From JACKBJ01 sp964549495 (GTDB lineage: Bacteria; Chloroflexota; Anaerolineae; Epilineales; Epilineaceae): a stretch of DNA of 64,000 nt. The notes below the pieces were generated by a model. The model was not told the origin of the DNA. It made no database searches and saw nothing but the letters and a program-made list of their open reading frames with translations. Shown here piece by piece: positions 9,770 to 19,225 of this stretch. The stretch covers positions 12,983 through 76,982 of the forward strand of contig CAZJWJ010000010.1 in assembly GCA_964549495.1 (NCBI GenBank), written 5' to 3'. A program made the position numbers and the translations under genes. Each line of letters starts with the position of its first letter. Position 1 is the stretch's first letter.

Positions 9770-10888
9770 GTGAAGAGGATGCTGACCTTCGCCACGCTGC
9801 TGGGTTTGGCGTTGGCCGTGGCCATGACCGACGGCCCGACGGGGGTCGAGGCCGGCCCGAGCCAAGCCCCATCGCAGCAGGAGTCCATCACCAAGGTCCT
9901 CAATTCGATCCAGGACACGCATGCGGCCACCGGTGTCGAATCGCCGCAGCACGACGTCCCCCTGCGACTCGGATACTGGCGCTCGGCGGCCTTCATCACC
10001 TACATCGAGTTCGAGTTCCCGCCCGAGATGGGAACCGGCGCCGAGATCCTCAGCGCGGAGCTTCAGCTCTACTGCTTGAGGTCGGAGTTGGACACCGAGA
10101 CGAACCCCGAGTTCGAGGTGAGCCCGATCGTTCGCGAGTGGGACGAGCTCACGCTCGACTGGGACAACGTGCCGAACTCCACCGGCCCCCGGCAGTCCTG
10201 GCGCATCGAAGAGTGTGTCGACAGCGATCGTTGGAAGATGCTGGGCGGCGAGGATTTCACCGAGCTGGTGCAGCGCTGGTATGAAGGGGACATCGAGAAT
10301 CACGGTCTAGAGTTCAAGAAGAAGAACGAGGTCAACGCGGCCCGCTTCACCTTCCAGAACAACACGGGCCAAAACCTCTACCCCTTGGGCAATGCCCCGC
10401 GCCTGGTGCTCGAGTACCGTGGCGGCATCGTCGACACGCCGACCGTCACCCCGACCGAGACCCCGTCGAACACGCCGACGGCCTCCAACACCCCGACGGC
10501 GTCCAACACCCCGACGCCCTCCACGACCCCGACGCCCTCGATCACCCCGACCCCCTCCAACACCCCCACCCCGTCGAACACGCCGACCCCCACGCCCGAA
10601 TTCATCCCGGCCTTCATGCCCCTGGCGCTCAACAACTGGGACCTGAGCGAAGAGGTGGAGCCGCTGCCCACCGAAGATCCGGGCGAGCCGACGGACGAGC
10701 CGACCGAGCCCTCCGAACCGACCGATGAGCCGACGGAACCCTCCGAGCCGACCGACGAGCCGACCGACGAGCCGACGCAGGTTCCGGAGCCGACCGAGGA
10801 CCCGCTCGGCGTGTCAGGGGTTGATCGCTCGAGCGAGACCTCCACGCTGCAGCGTTGGATCCAAGGGCTGTGGGGTTGGCTGCGCTAG
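9770..10888 (+). CDS. Secreted DNRLRE-domain-like protein with TPT and acidic EPT tails
   Basis: A 372-residue exported protein. GTG 9770 is preferred (AGGAGGA five bases upstream), giving the signal peptide MKRMLTFATLLGLALAVAMTDG. Residues of roughly 45-215 look like a jelly-roll domain of the DNRLRE type: SAAFITYIEFEFPPEMGTGAEILSAEL, then WDELTLDWDNVP, then FTELVQRWYEG...LEFKK. Next come a linker of repeated NTPTPS/TPTA units, a hydrophobic PAFMPLALNN motif, and a second linker built from PTDEPTEPSE repeats. The tail ends in an amphipathic WIQGLWGWLR. DNRLRE domains occur in surface and matrix proteins; the actual role here is unknown. Confidence 0.8.
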   Translation: MKRMLTFATLLGLALAVAMTDGPTGVEAGPSQAPSQQESITKVLNSIQDTHAATGVESPQHDVPLRLGYWRSAAFITYIEFEFPPEMGTGAEILSAELQLYCLRSELDTETNPEFEVSPIVREWDELTLDWDNVPNSTGPRQSWRIEECVDSDRWKMLGGEDFTELVQRWYEGDIENHGLEFKKKNEVNAARFTFQNNTGQNLYPLGNAPRLVLEYRGGIVDTPTVTPTETPSNTPTASNTPTASNTPTPSTTPTPSITPTPSNTPTPSNTPTPTPEFIPAFMPLALNNWDLSEEVEPLPTEDPGEPTDEPTEPSEPTDEPTEPSEPTDEPTDEPTQVPEPTEDPLGVSGVDRSSETSTLQRWIQGLWGWLR

Positions 10889-10954
10889 GACCGACCCGTT
10901 GAGATCCGAGACCGAGACCGACCCGATCGGGCTCGAATCGAATACCGATGCACT

Positions 10955-10985
10955 ACGCACCCTGGCCTGCGCGGTCAGGGTGCGT
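10955..10985 (+). terminator. Hairpin terminator after the secreted protein gene
   Basis: A perfect 10-bp inverted repeat (10955-10964 ACGCACCCTG with 10976-10985 CAGGGTGCGT) with an 11-base loop lies 66 bases after the stop. There is no long T-run, as is usual in GC-rich genomes. Confidence 0.6.
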
Positions 10986-11074
10986 TGACATCGCGGCCCG
11001 TTTCCGAAATCCACCATCGAGTCGGTGATCCCGGTCTGCGTTCCTCCGCCGGTCTGCGTACGCTGGCCCGGTCG

Positions 11075-11104
11075 TTGACCGCGCGGCCGCAGGCCCGCTA
11101 TAAT
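11075..11104 (+). promoter_or_regulatory. Near-consensus promoter for scpB-cmk
   Basis: TTGACC at 11075-11080 and a perfect TATAAT at 11099-11104, 18 bases apart. It is the strongest housekeeping promoter visible in the window and lies 65 bases before the scpB start. Confidence 0.8.
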
Positions 11105-11168
11105 GGGCTGGTGACGCAGCGGGGAGCACAAGATATGGTGGTGAGCGAGCGATCGGGAGCGGATTCGA

Positions 11169-12062
11169 TTGGCTGATGCACATCTGGCGGAGGATGTCGC
11201 CCTGGCGACGGGGCGCGAGATCGAACTGGCCGAGCAGATCGTGACCGAGGCCGGCGAGGCCGAGCACGAGACCGCCTCGGAGCACATGCGCGCGCCGGGC
11301 AAGGGCGCCCATCAGGGCGGGCTCTGGCATCCGGAAGGCGAGCCGCCGCTCGAGTTGCAGCTCGAGGGCATCCTCTTCGTGGCCGATCGCCCCGTCTCGA
11401 TGAGCGAGCTGATGCGCAGTCTGGACGCCACCAAGGCGATGGTCGAGAATGCCTTGCGCGCGCTCGAGGAGACCTACGCCGGCCGCGGCATGCGCCTGCA
11501 GCGCAACCAGGGAATGGTGCAGCTGGCCAGCGCGCCGGCCGCCGCGCCGGCCATCCAGCGCTACCTGGGTCTGGAGGACTCGGCCAAGCTCTCGCGCGCC
11601 GCGCTGGAGACGCTCTCGATCACCGCCTACCGACAGCCCGTCACGCGGCCCGAGGTGGACGACTTGCGCGGCGTCAACTCCGACGGCGTGATGCGCACCC
11701 TGCTCTCGCGCGGCATGATCGAGCCGGTCGGCCAGCGCGAGACGGTGGGCCACCCCATCGAGTACGGCACCACCTTCCGCTTCCTGGAGTACTTCGGGAT
11801 CGGCAGCCTGGACGAGTTGCCGCCCCTGGGGGCGCTCGAGCCGATCGAGGAGGACGAGGTCGAAGGCGACGACGTCGAGGCGCGGGACGACGGTGTAGAG
11901 GACGACGCGACGACCGCCGAGGAGGACGAGGCGGCGGACGGTTCATCGGATGTCGACGATGTCGATGATGTCGAACTCGAGGGCTCTGCGGCGACCGAAG
12001 CCGATCCCGAGCCCGTCGACGAGGCCGCCGAGACCGAGACCGACCTCGCCGAACCGGCCTGA
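11169..12062 (+). CDS. scpB: Segregation and condensation protein B
   Basis: ScpB is the winged-helix kleisin partner that works with ScpA and SMC in chromosome segregation. The conserved core is LELQLEGILFVADRPVSMSELMRSL (about residue 60), RGMRLQRNQGMVQLAS, RAALETLSITAYRQPVTRPEVDDLRGVNSDGVMRTLLSRGMIEPVG and TTFRFLEYFGIGSLDELPPL. Both ends are unusual: about 58 residues precede the core, and a tail of some 70 residues rich in Glu/Asp follows it, making 297 residues where ScpB is commonly around 180-200. The TTG start at 11169 follows GGGAG at 11155; a later in-frame ATG at 11287 is possible. scpA is not in the window. Confidence 0.92.
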   Translation: MADAHLAEDVALATGREIELAEQIVTEAGEAEHETASEHMRAPGKGAHQGGLWHPEGEPPLELQLEGILFVADRPVSMSELMRSLDATKAMVENALRALEETYAGRGMRLQRNQGMVQLASAPAAAPAIQRYLGLEDSAKLSRAALETLSITAYRQPVTRPEVDDLRGVNSDGVMRTLLSRGMIEPVGQRETVGHPIEYGTTFRFLEYFGIGSLDELPPLGALEPIEEDEVEGDDVEARDDGVEDDATTAEEDEAADGSSDVDDVDDVELEGSAATEADPEPVDEAAETETDLAEPA

Positions 12063-12077
12063 GCCGAACCGCGCGAG

Positions 12078-12836
12078 ATGGCCGAGCCCGGCGCCGATCC
12101 GGCCCCACGCGCGATCGCCCTGGACGGGCCGGCCGCGGCCGGCAAGACCACCGTCGGCCTGCGCCTGGCCCGGCGCCTGGGCATGCTCTGCTTCGACACC
12201 GGCCTGATCTACCGAGCCCTGACCGTGGTCGCCCTGCGCTCGGGCACCTCGCCCGAGGATGCCGATGCCCTGCTGGAATTGCTCGCGCGCGAGCCCATCG
12301 ACGTCGCGCCGCGGCCCGATCTGCCCGGCGGCAGCGCGGTGCTGGCCGGCGGCCGCGATCTGACCGGCCAGCTGCGCGCGCCGGAGGTGGACGCCACCGT
12401 CTCGGCCGTCAGCCGCCACGCGCCGGTGCGCCAGGCCCTGCTGGAGGCCCAGCGCCGCATCGCGCGCCAGAACGCGGTGATCATGCTCGGCCGCGACATC
12501 GGCACCGTGGTCCTGCCCGACGCGGACATCAAGATCTACCTGGACGCCTCGGCCGAGGCCCGCGCCCGCCGGCGCCTGCGCGAACGTCTGGCCGGCGGCG
12601 AGCCGGCCGACTACGGCTCGGTCCTGACCGACATGCGCGCCCGCGACGCCAAGGACGCCGGCCGCGCCACCGCCCCCTTGCGGCCGGCCGATGACGCGGT
12701 GGTGGTGAACACCGACCGCTGCGATGCCGAGCAGGTGGCCGACCACCTGGCCACCCTGGTCCTGCGCTGGCCCGATCCCCTGACCACCGAGGGCGGCAGC
12801 GCGCCCTGCGCCCCGTCCTCCCCAAGCCTCGCCTGA
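12078..12836 (+). CDS. cmk: Cytidylate kinase
   Basis: Phosphorylates CMP/dCMP with ATP in pyrimidine nucleotide recycling. The P-loop GPAAAGKT is at residues 17-24. CFDTGLIYRALTVVALRSG matches the conserved tyrosine-containing CMP-site segment, and MLGRDIGTVVLPDADIKIYLDASAEARARRR matches the GRD(I/M)GT...LxAS...RA.RR signature. DAGRATAPLRPADDAVVVNTD is the conserved end of the LID region. Its length of 252 residues is somewhat longer than the usual 220-230 because of a short C-terminal extension. It starts 15 bases after scpB and overlaps the next gene by one base. Confidence 0.95.
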   Translation: MAEPGADPAPRAIALDGPAAAGKTTVGLRLARRLGMLCFDTGLIYRALTVVALRSGTSPEDADALLELLAREPIDVAPRPDLPGGSAVLAGGRDLTGQLRAPEVDATVSAVSRHAPVRQALLEAQRRIARQNAVIMLGRDIGTVVLPDADIKIYLDASAEARARRRLRERLAGGEPADYGSVLTDMRARDAKDAGRATAPLRPADDAVVVNTDRCDAEQVADHLATLVLRWPDPLTTEGGSAPCAPSSPSLA

Positions 12837-13492
12837 TGCGCCGCCTCGCGCTGATCCTCTGCAGTCTGGCCATCCCCTTCCTCCTGGCGGCCATCGGCCT
12901 GCGCCTGATGACCTCGCGGCCCTACCTCCAGCTGGTCTACGCCCGCCCAGGCTTCCCGGCCGCGCCCGGCTTCGAGGACGAGGCGCGCATGGCCCTGGCC
13001 TGGCCCTCCACCCGCTTCATCGTCAGCCGGGCGCCGGCCCGGGAGCTGGCCGCCCTGGAGCACGAGGGCCGGCCGCTCTACGAGCCCGGCGAGATCCAGC
13101 ACCTGCTCGACGTGCGCCGCGTGGTCGACCGGCTCGAAGCCCTGGCCCTGGCCGGCCTGACCTGCCTGCTGCTGACGGGCCTGGCCGCCCGGCGCGGCAG
13201 CTGGCCGGCGGCCTGGCTGCGCGCCATCTCGCGCGGCGGCTGGCTGACCCTGGTGGCCATCGGGCTCCTGGTGCCGGCCATCGGGCTGGCCTTCCAGCTG
13301 GCCTTCACCCTCTTCCACCAGCTGCTCTTCGAGCCGGGCACCTGGCAGTTCAGCGCCGACAGCGGCCTCATCCGCCTCTTCCCGGAGCAGTTCTGGTATG
13401 ATTCGGCGCTGGCGGCCGCGGCCTACCTGCTGGTCACCTCGCTGGCCACGGCGATCGGCGCGGGCCGCTTGGCGCGACGCCTCGAGCGCTGA
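12836..13492 (+). CDS. DUF1461-family integral membrane protein
   Basis: A 218-residue membrane protein matching the TIGR01906/DUF1461 pattern: an N-terminal span (LILCSLAIPFLLAAIGL), GEIQHLLDVRRVVDRLEAL before the second span, then FTLFHQLLFEPGTWQFSADSGLIRLFPEQFWYDS and a final span. The FH...F.PG.W.F..D..LI.LFP..FW.D motif is what identifies the family. The function of the family is not known. Its ATG overlaps the cmk stop (TGATG), so it is translated from the same message. Confidence 0.85.
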   Translation: MRRLALILCSLAIPFLLAAIGLRLMTSRPYLQLVYARPGFPAAPGFEDEARMALAWPSTRFIVSRAPARELAALEHEGRPLYEPGEIQHLLDVRRVVDRLEALALAGLTCLLLTGLAARRGSWPAAWLRAISRGGWLTLVAIGLLVPAIGLAFQLAFTLFHQLLFEPGTWQFSADSGLIRLFPEQFWYDSALAAAAYLLVTSLATAIGAGRLARRLER

Positions 13493-13585
13493 CCTTCGAA
13501 CGTCAAGGCTCGATCGCCTAGACTCGATCGACCAGACTCGATCGACCAGACTCGATGGCCGAGGCTCGATCGTCCGCGACGCGAC
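13488..13585. repeat. Array of seven degenerate 14-nt units before plsC
   Basis: Starting in the last codons of the preceding gene, the sequence divides into seven consecutive 14-base units. The middle ones (13516-13571) are closely related: GCCTAGACTCGATC, GACCAGACTCGATC, GACCAGACTCGATG, GCCGAGGCTCGATC. The consensus is about GNCNAGRCTCGATC. The outer units are more diverged but keep phase. A second 14-nt array lies after the next gene (14470-14595). Confidence 0.75.
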
Positions 13586-13610
13586 CCCAACCCACCCCGA
13601 GGATCCTGGA

Positions 13611-14366
13611 ATGAGCAGCCAGACGCAATCGGGCTATCGGCCCATCGACCTGCGCGCCTACCGCGCCACGATGGGCGTGCTCAACCGCTTCTTCCGGCAT
13701 TACATCAAGGTCTCGGTCGACGGCCGCGAGCATCTGCCGCCGGAGTCGGACGAGCCGCTGATGGTGGTGCTCAACCACTCCAGCAACCTGGATGCCTTCA
13801 TCACCGGCTTCTGCCTCCAGCGGCCGGCCCACTTCCTGCTCAAGGTCGAGTCGACCCAGCTGCCCCTCGTCGGGCGCCTGCTCTTGGCGGTGGGCGGCAT
13901 CCCGGCCAACCGCGACAAGCAGGACAACAAGGCACTGCGCGAGATGATGGGCCTATTGCGCGCCGGCAAGCTCTTGGGCATGACGCCCGAAGGCACGCGC
14001 AGCGCGGACGGCCGCTTGCTGCCCTACGACCCCGGCTTCGTCTGGCTGGCGCTGCGCACCGGCGCGCCGGTGGTGCCCCTGGCCATCCACGGCTCGCACG
14101 CCTGCTGGCCCAAGGGCGCCATGCTGCCCCGTCCGGGCCGCATCTGGTGCCGCTTCGGCCCGGCCTTCGACTGGTTGGATGAGCCCAAGCCCTCGCGCGA
14201 GCGCCTGGCCGAGTTGGCCGAGCAGGTTCGCCAGCGCACCCTGGGCCTGCTGGCCGAACTGGCCGAGGAGAGCGGCGTGCCCAGCCCGGCCGTCGAGGCC
14301 GAGGCCCGGCTTGCCAAGGCCCCGCTTGCCGAAGCGACGCTTGCCGAGGACCGACCCGGAGCCTAA
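13611..14366 (+). CDS. plsC: 1-acyl-sn-glycerol-3-phosphate acyltransferase family protein
   Basis: Membrane-associated acyltransferase that would transfer an acyl group to lysophosphatidic acid in phospholipid synthesis. ATG 13611 has GAGGA upstream. Motif I is NHSSNLD (His56, Asp61, the H-x4-D catalytic pair). FLLKVESTQLPLVGRLLLAVGGIPANR matches motif II, MTPEGTRSADGRLLPYDPGFVWLALRTGAPVVPLAI contains motif III (PEGTR, residues 126-130) and motif IV. The 251-residue length is normal. The last 40 residues are Ala/Glu-rich and probably unstructured. Other substrates of the superfamily cannot be excluded. Confidence 0.92.
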   Translation: MSSQTQSGYRPIDLRAYRATMGVLNRFFRHYIKVSVDGREHLPPESDEPLMVVLNHSSNLDAFITGFCLQRPAHFLLKVESTQLPLVGRLLLAVGGIPANRDKQDNKALREMMGLLRAGKLLGMTPEGTRSADGRLLPYDPGFVWLALRTGAPVVPLAIHGSHACWPKGAMLPRPGRIWCRFGPAFDWLDEPKPSRERLAELAEQVRQRTLGLLAELAEESGVPSPAVEAEARLAKAPLAEATLAEDRPGA

Positions 14367-14385
14367 GATCGTTGTTACGTGCAAT

Positions 14386-14402
14386 CGGGACCCGCGGTCC
14401 CG
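14386..14402 (+). terminator. Short GC hairpin after plsC
   Basis: A 7-bp stem CGGGACC/GGTCCCG with a 3-base loop, 20 bases after the stop. It is compact and GC-rich but has no T-run, so termination is only possible. Confidence 0.35.
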
Positions 14403-14469
14403 GAAAGGAGAGGACAGCGGCCGGCCGAGCGGGCTGGCCAAGGATCCAAAGCAGCCGCGCTCGAGTTCG

Positions 14470-14595
14470 CTCCGACGTCGGACATCCGAGTTTGGACCTC
14501 AGACGTCGATGGTCGGACGTCCGACTTCGAACATCTGACTTCGAAGGTCTAACGGCGAAGGTCTAACGGCGAAGGTCGGACGGCGAGCGTTCGAC
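14470..14595. repeat. Array of nine degenerate 14-nt units after plsC
   Basis: The stretch divides exactly into nine 14-base units, most ending in GAC or AAC. Examples are CTCCGACGTCGGAC (14470), GTCGGACGTCCGAC (14512), TTCGAACATCTGAC (14526), TTCGAAGGTCTAAC (14540), GGCGAAGGTCTAAC (14554) and GGCGAAGGTCGGAC (14568). The consensus is about NTCGAACGTCNGAC, and several units are near-palindromic. It ends 33 bases before the glmS ribozyme cleavage site, so it would lie in the glmS leader or promoter region. Confidence 0.75.
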
Positions 14596-14628
14596 AGCCG
14601 ACACCGAGCCGCGGCAAGAGGGACGACG

Positions 14629-14945
14629 AGCACCAGGCCTGACGGGCCGGGTCGGGGCCTCGAGGGATCTCGCGAAGGCGAGCCCGAGCGGAGCCCCCGC
14701 CCACGGCCGGCGGATCGCGACCGCCGTACCGCGCCCGGCAGGTGACGAGGTGGAGGTTCCCGGTCGCACCGGGCGAAGATCGAGATTCGGTGGATGCCTC
14801 CGGGGCCGGCACGGCCCCCGGTCGAGGTGCCCGAGCCGCCAGGCCGGCACCCTGCCCTCCCATATCCGAAGCCGGTAAGGGCTCGTCAAGCCCTAACGCG
14901 CGAAAGCCGCCAGGCGACTGGCGGGACAAGCGGCCGGCGGTGCCC
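14629..14945 (+). ncRNA. glmS self-cleaving ribozyme (glucosamine-6-phosphate riboswitch)
   Basis: This leader matches the glmS ribozyme, which cleaves its own mRNA when glucosamine-6-phosphate binds and so lowers GlmS production. Cleavage would fall between A14629 and G14630. GCACC (14630-14634) replaces the usual GCGCC, and the partner segment reads GGTG (14789-14792) instead of GGCG, so the P2.1 helix is kept by a compensatory change. P1 is formed by 14638-14647 and 14733-14742 (nine of ten pairs). The invariant core TGACGAGG is at 14743-14750. GGAGG (14752-14756) pairs with CCTCC (14797-14801), with TGGATGCC just before it. Downstream, GCCGGTAAGG and the hairpin CCGCCAGGCGACTGGCGG (14907-14924) match P3/P4 elements. 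The P1 loop (14648-14732) is enlarged. The glmS gene follows directly. The 3' limit is approximate. Confidence 0.9.
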
Positions 14946-14984
14946 GCTGGGCCCGAGCGCACGCCCGCTCGGCGCCCCTAGGAA

Positions 14985-15002
14985 CCTGCTTCTCGAAGCA
15001 GG
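14985..15002 (+). other. Hairpin in the glmS leader before the ribosome site
   Basis: Perfect 7-bp stem CCTGCTT/AAGCAGG with loop CTCG, lying after the ribozyme and 12 bases before GGGAGGG (15015), the likely ribosome site of glmS. It could stabilise the cleaved mRNA or affect initiation; its role is not known. Confidence 0.5.
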
Positions 15003-15031
15003 CTCCAAGCCTTCATGGGAGGGCAATAGAC

Positions 15032-17104
<2,073 letters not shown>

Positions 17105-17112
17105 CGGGCATC

Positions 17113-17146
17113 CTGGAGGCCGGCGATGTGTCATGCCGGCCTCCAG
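17113..17146 (+). terminator. Intrinsic-type terminator after glmS
   Basis: Perfect 12-bp inverted repeat (17113-17124 CTGGAGGCCGGC, 17135-17146 GCCGGCCTCCAG) with a 10-base loop, beginning 9 bases after the glmS stop. It is followed by a C-rich tract, not by T residues. The GGAGG inside the left arm should not be read as a ribosome site for the next gene. Confidence 0.7.
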
Positions 17147-17171
17147 CGCCCACTCGCCCCCCTCCTGCGAC

Positions 17172-18551
17172 ATGACCCAAGCCCAGCCTCCGCCCGCCCG
17201 CCCCCTCCAAATCGTCTTCCTCGGCCCCTTCGGCCTCCGGCCCAAGGGCACGATGCTGCGCCGCGCCCTGCCCATGGCCCGCGCCCTGGCCGGGCGCGGC
17301 CACCGCGTCACCCTCCTCCTGCCCGCCTGGCACACGCCCGACGAGCCCCCGCGCCGCTGGCAGGACCCGACGCCCGGCGTCCATCTCGAGACCATCGACC
17401 TCCGCGGCCTCGCGCTCCCCCTCGTGGGGCCCCTCCTCGGCCCCCTCCTCATCTCCCTGCGCATGGCCCGCCGCAGCCTGGCCCTCCAGCCCGACCTGGT
17501 CCACGCCTTCAAGCCCAAGGCCTACAGCCACCTCGCCGCCCTGCTCCTCCGCTGGCGCCGCCCCCGCCCGCTCTTCGACCGCCCGCCCATCGTCATCGAC
17601 ACCGACGACTGGGAGGGCCCCGGCGGCTGGAACGACCTCGAGCCCTATTCCCGTCTCCAGCGCCGCTTCTTCGCCTGGCAGGAGCGGGCCGGCCTCGCCC
17701 GCCACGCCGACGCCGTCACCGTCGCCAGCCGCGCCCTCCAGACCCTCGCCTGGTCCCTCGGCATCCCGCCCGCCCACGTTGCCTACCTCCCCAACGCCCT
17801 CGACGATGCCAAGTCGCTCTCCTCGTCGAGCGCGGACATTCCCCCCGCACCGGATGCGCCTCCCGTCCCCGTCCCGAGTGCGTTGTCCACCCCCTCCTCG
17901 CCCTCCACCTCCACCTCCTCCTCTCCTTCCCCTTCCTCCCCCTTCACCATCCTCCTCTACACCCGCTTCTTCGAGTTCGACCTGGCCCGCCCCCTCGATG
18001 TCCTCGATCGCCTGCGGCGGGACCACCCTTCCGCCCGCCTCCTCGTCCTGGGCAAGGGTCTCTTCGGTGAGGAGGAGCAGTTCCTGCAACTCGCCGAGCA
18101 GATGGGCCTCACCGATTCGGTCGACTACCGGGGCTGGGTCGAACCCGCGGACCTGCCGGCCCTCTTGCGTGATGCCGACGTGGCCATCTACCCCTTCGAC
18201 GACACGCTCGTCAACCGGACCAAATCGGCCTTCAAGCTGCTCGAGTTGATGAATGCCGGCCTGCCCGTCGTCGCCGAGGCCGTCGGTCAGAACGCCGAGG
18301 TGATCCAGGACGGCCGCTCCGGCCGGCTGATCCCCCCCGGCGACGTCCCCGCCTTCACCGCCGCCCTCTCCGAGCTCGCCGCCGACCCCGATCTCCGCGC
18401 CCAGCTGGGCCAAGGCGCCTGCCAACGCATCCACGATCAGTTCAGCTGGTCGCGGCAGGTGGCCAGCCTCGAGACGCTCTACCGCGGCTGCCTCGAGCGA
18501 GATCGGACGACTCGCGCGAGTAGCCGCGGCGCATCCAAGCCCCTTCCATGA
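17172..18551 (+). CDS. Glycosyltransferase, GT4-like
   Basis: A family-4-like retaining glycosyltransferase of about 459 residues. The N-terminal GT-B domain starts PLQIVFLGPFGLRPKGTMLRRALPMARALAGRGHRVTLL. The donor-binding domain has DSVDYRGWVEPADLPALLRDADVAIYPFDDT and FKLLELMNAGLPVVAEAVGQNAEVIQDGRSGRLIPPGD, the E-x7-E region typical of GT4 enzymes. A Pro/Ser/Thr-rich low-complexity insert (about residues 220-255) separates the domains. The alternative ATG at 17133 lies in the loop of the glmS terminator, so ATG 17172 is preferred, though neither has a clear ribosome site. Sugar donor and acceptor are unknown. Confidence 0.85.
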   Translation: MTQAQPPPARPLQIVFLGPFGLRPKGTMLRRALPMARALAGRGHRVTLLLPAWHTPDEPPRRWQDPTPGVHLETIDLRGLALPLVGPLLGPLLISLRMARRSLALQPDLVHAFKPKAYSHLAALLLRWRRPRPLFDRPPIVIDTDDWEGPGGWNDLEPYSRLQRRFFAWQERAGLARHADAVTVASRALQTLAWSLGIPPAHVAYLPNALDDAKSLSSSSADIPPAPDAPPVPVPSALSTPSSPSTSTSSSPSPSSPFTILLYTRFFEFDLARPLDVLDRLRRDHPSARLLVLGKGLFGEEEQFLQLAEQMGLTDSVDYRGWVEPADLPALLRDADVAIYPFDDTLVNRTKSAFKLLELMNAGLPVVAEAVGQNAEVIQDGRSGRLIPPGDVPAFTAALSELAADPDLRAQLGQGACQRIHDQFSWSRQVASLETLYRGCLERDRTTRASSRGASKPLP

Positions 18552-18934
18552 AGCGGCCCGCGGCTCACCAGCGCATGGCCGCCTGGCTGCCCCTCTTGGC
18601 CTGGATGGCCCTGATCTACCTGGTCTCCGACCAACCCGACATCCCTCAGGTCGGGACCAGCCTCCTCGACCTCCTAGTCAAGAAGAGCCTCCACGCCCTG
18701 GCCTACGCCATCCTGGCCACCCTCTTCTGGCGCGCCCTGAAGACCACCCCCCGCCTCCAAGCCGCCGCCCTCCCCCTGGCCCTCCTCCTCACCATCTTCT
18801 ACGCCGCCAGCGATGAATGGCACCAGACCTTCGTCCCCGGCCGCAGCGGCCGCCTCTCCGACGTCCTCATCGACACCCTGGGCGCAGTGGCCGCCATCCT
18901 CCTGCTCCATCGCCGATCCCCGAACCGCCGTTAG
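18548..18934 (+). CDS. VanZ-like membrane protein
   Basis: A 128-residue membrane protein of the VanZ family. WLPLLAWMALIYLVSDQP is the first span; KKSLHALAYAILATLFWRAL carries the conserved K..H...Y; ASDEWHQTFVPGRSGRLSDVLIDTLGA is the diagnostic loop, followed by the last span. Family members are found near cell-envelope genes and one confers teicoplanin resistance in enterococci, but most have no known function. The ATG overlaps the glycosyltransferase stop by four bases, so the two are co-translated. Confidence 0.88.
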   Translation: MKRPAAHQRMAAWLPLLAWMALIYLVSDQPDIPQVGTSLLDLLVKKSLHALAYAILATLFWRALKTTPRLQAAALPLALLLTIFYAASDEWHQTFVPGRSGRLSDVLIDTLGAVAAILLLHRRSPNRR

Positions 18935-18997
18935 GCCCCTGATCTACCGTCGCCCCCGAACCACCTTTAGGGCCGTTCCTCCTCCCCACCCACCCGT

Positions 18998-19115
18998 GGG
19001 GCTGGAGGGCCTTGGAGCGGGGCATTCTGCCATTGTGCATATCGCGCTCGACTACGCCCCCTCCACTGGCACCCTTCCCAACCGATAATGCCCCGCTCCA
19101 AGGCCCTCCAGCCCC
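18998..19115. repeat. Perfect 29-bp inverted repeat
   Basis: Arms at 18998-19026 (GGGGCTGGAGGGCC...GGGGCATT) and 19087-19115 are exact reverse complements, with a 60-base spacer that holds no ORF. It lies between the VanZ-like gene and proS, both on the plus strand. It is too long and too perfect for an ordinary terminator; a palindromic small element or an RNA processing hairpin are the main options. A second inverted repeat of almost the same arm length but unrelated sequence lies at 41793-41959. Confidence 0.85.
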
Positions 19116-19151
19116 GCGACCCCCGTGGCCACCACGCCTCTTCCGTCCCGT

Positions 19152-19180
19152 TTCGCCACCCCCCAACCGACCCATACAAT
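19152..19180 (+). promoter_or_regulatory. Possible proS promoter
   Basis: TACAAT at 19175-19180 is a good -10; the -35 region at 17 bases spacing is only TTCGCC (19152-19157). It lies 45 bases before the proS ATG. Confidence 0.4.
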
Positions 19181-19225
19181 ACGAACCGGCGACCCGCCAC
19201 CTCGACCAACAAGGAAGCCCCGATC

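Noticed and set aside
14644..14732. Treating the region before glmS as RNase P or SRP RNA
   Set aside because: The characteristic RNase P and SRP core words are absent, whereas the glmS ribozyme core is present in order and the downstream gene is glmS.
17126..18070. A 314-residue Pro/Arg-rich frame overlapping the glycosyltransferase
   Set aside because: It is a C-rich shadow frame, and its GGAGG belongs to the glmS terminator stem.
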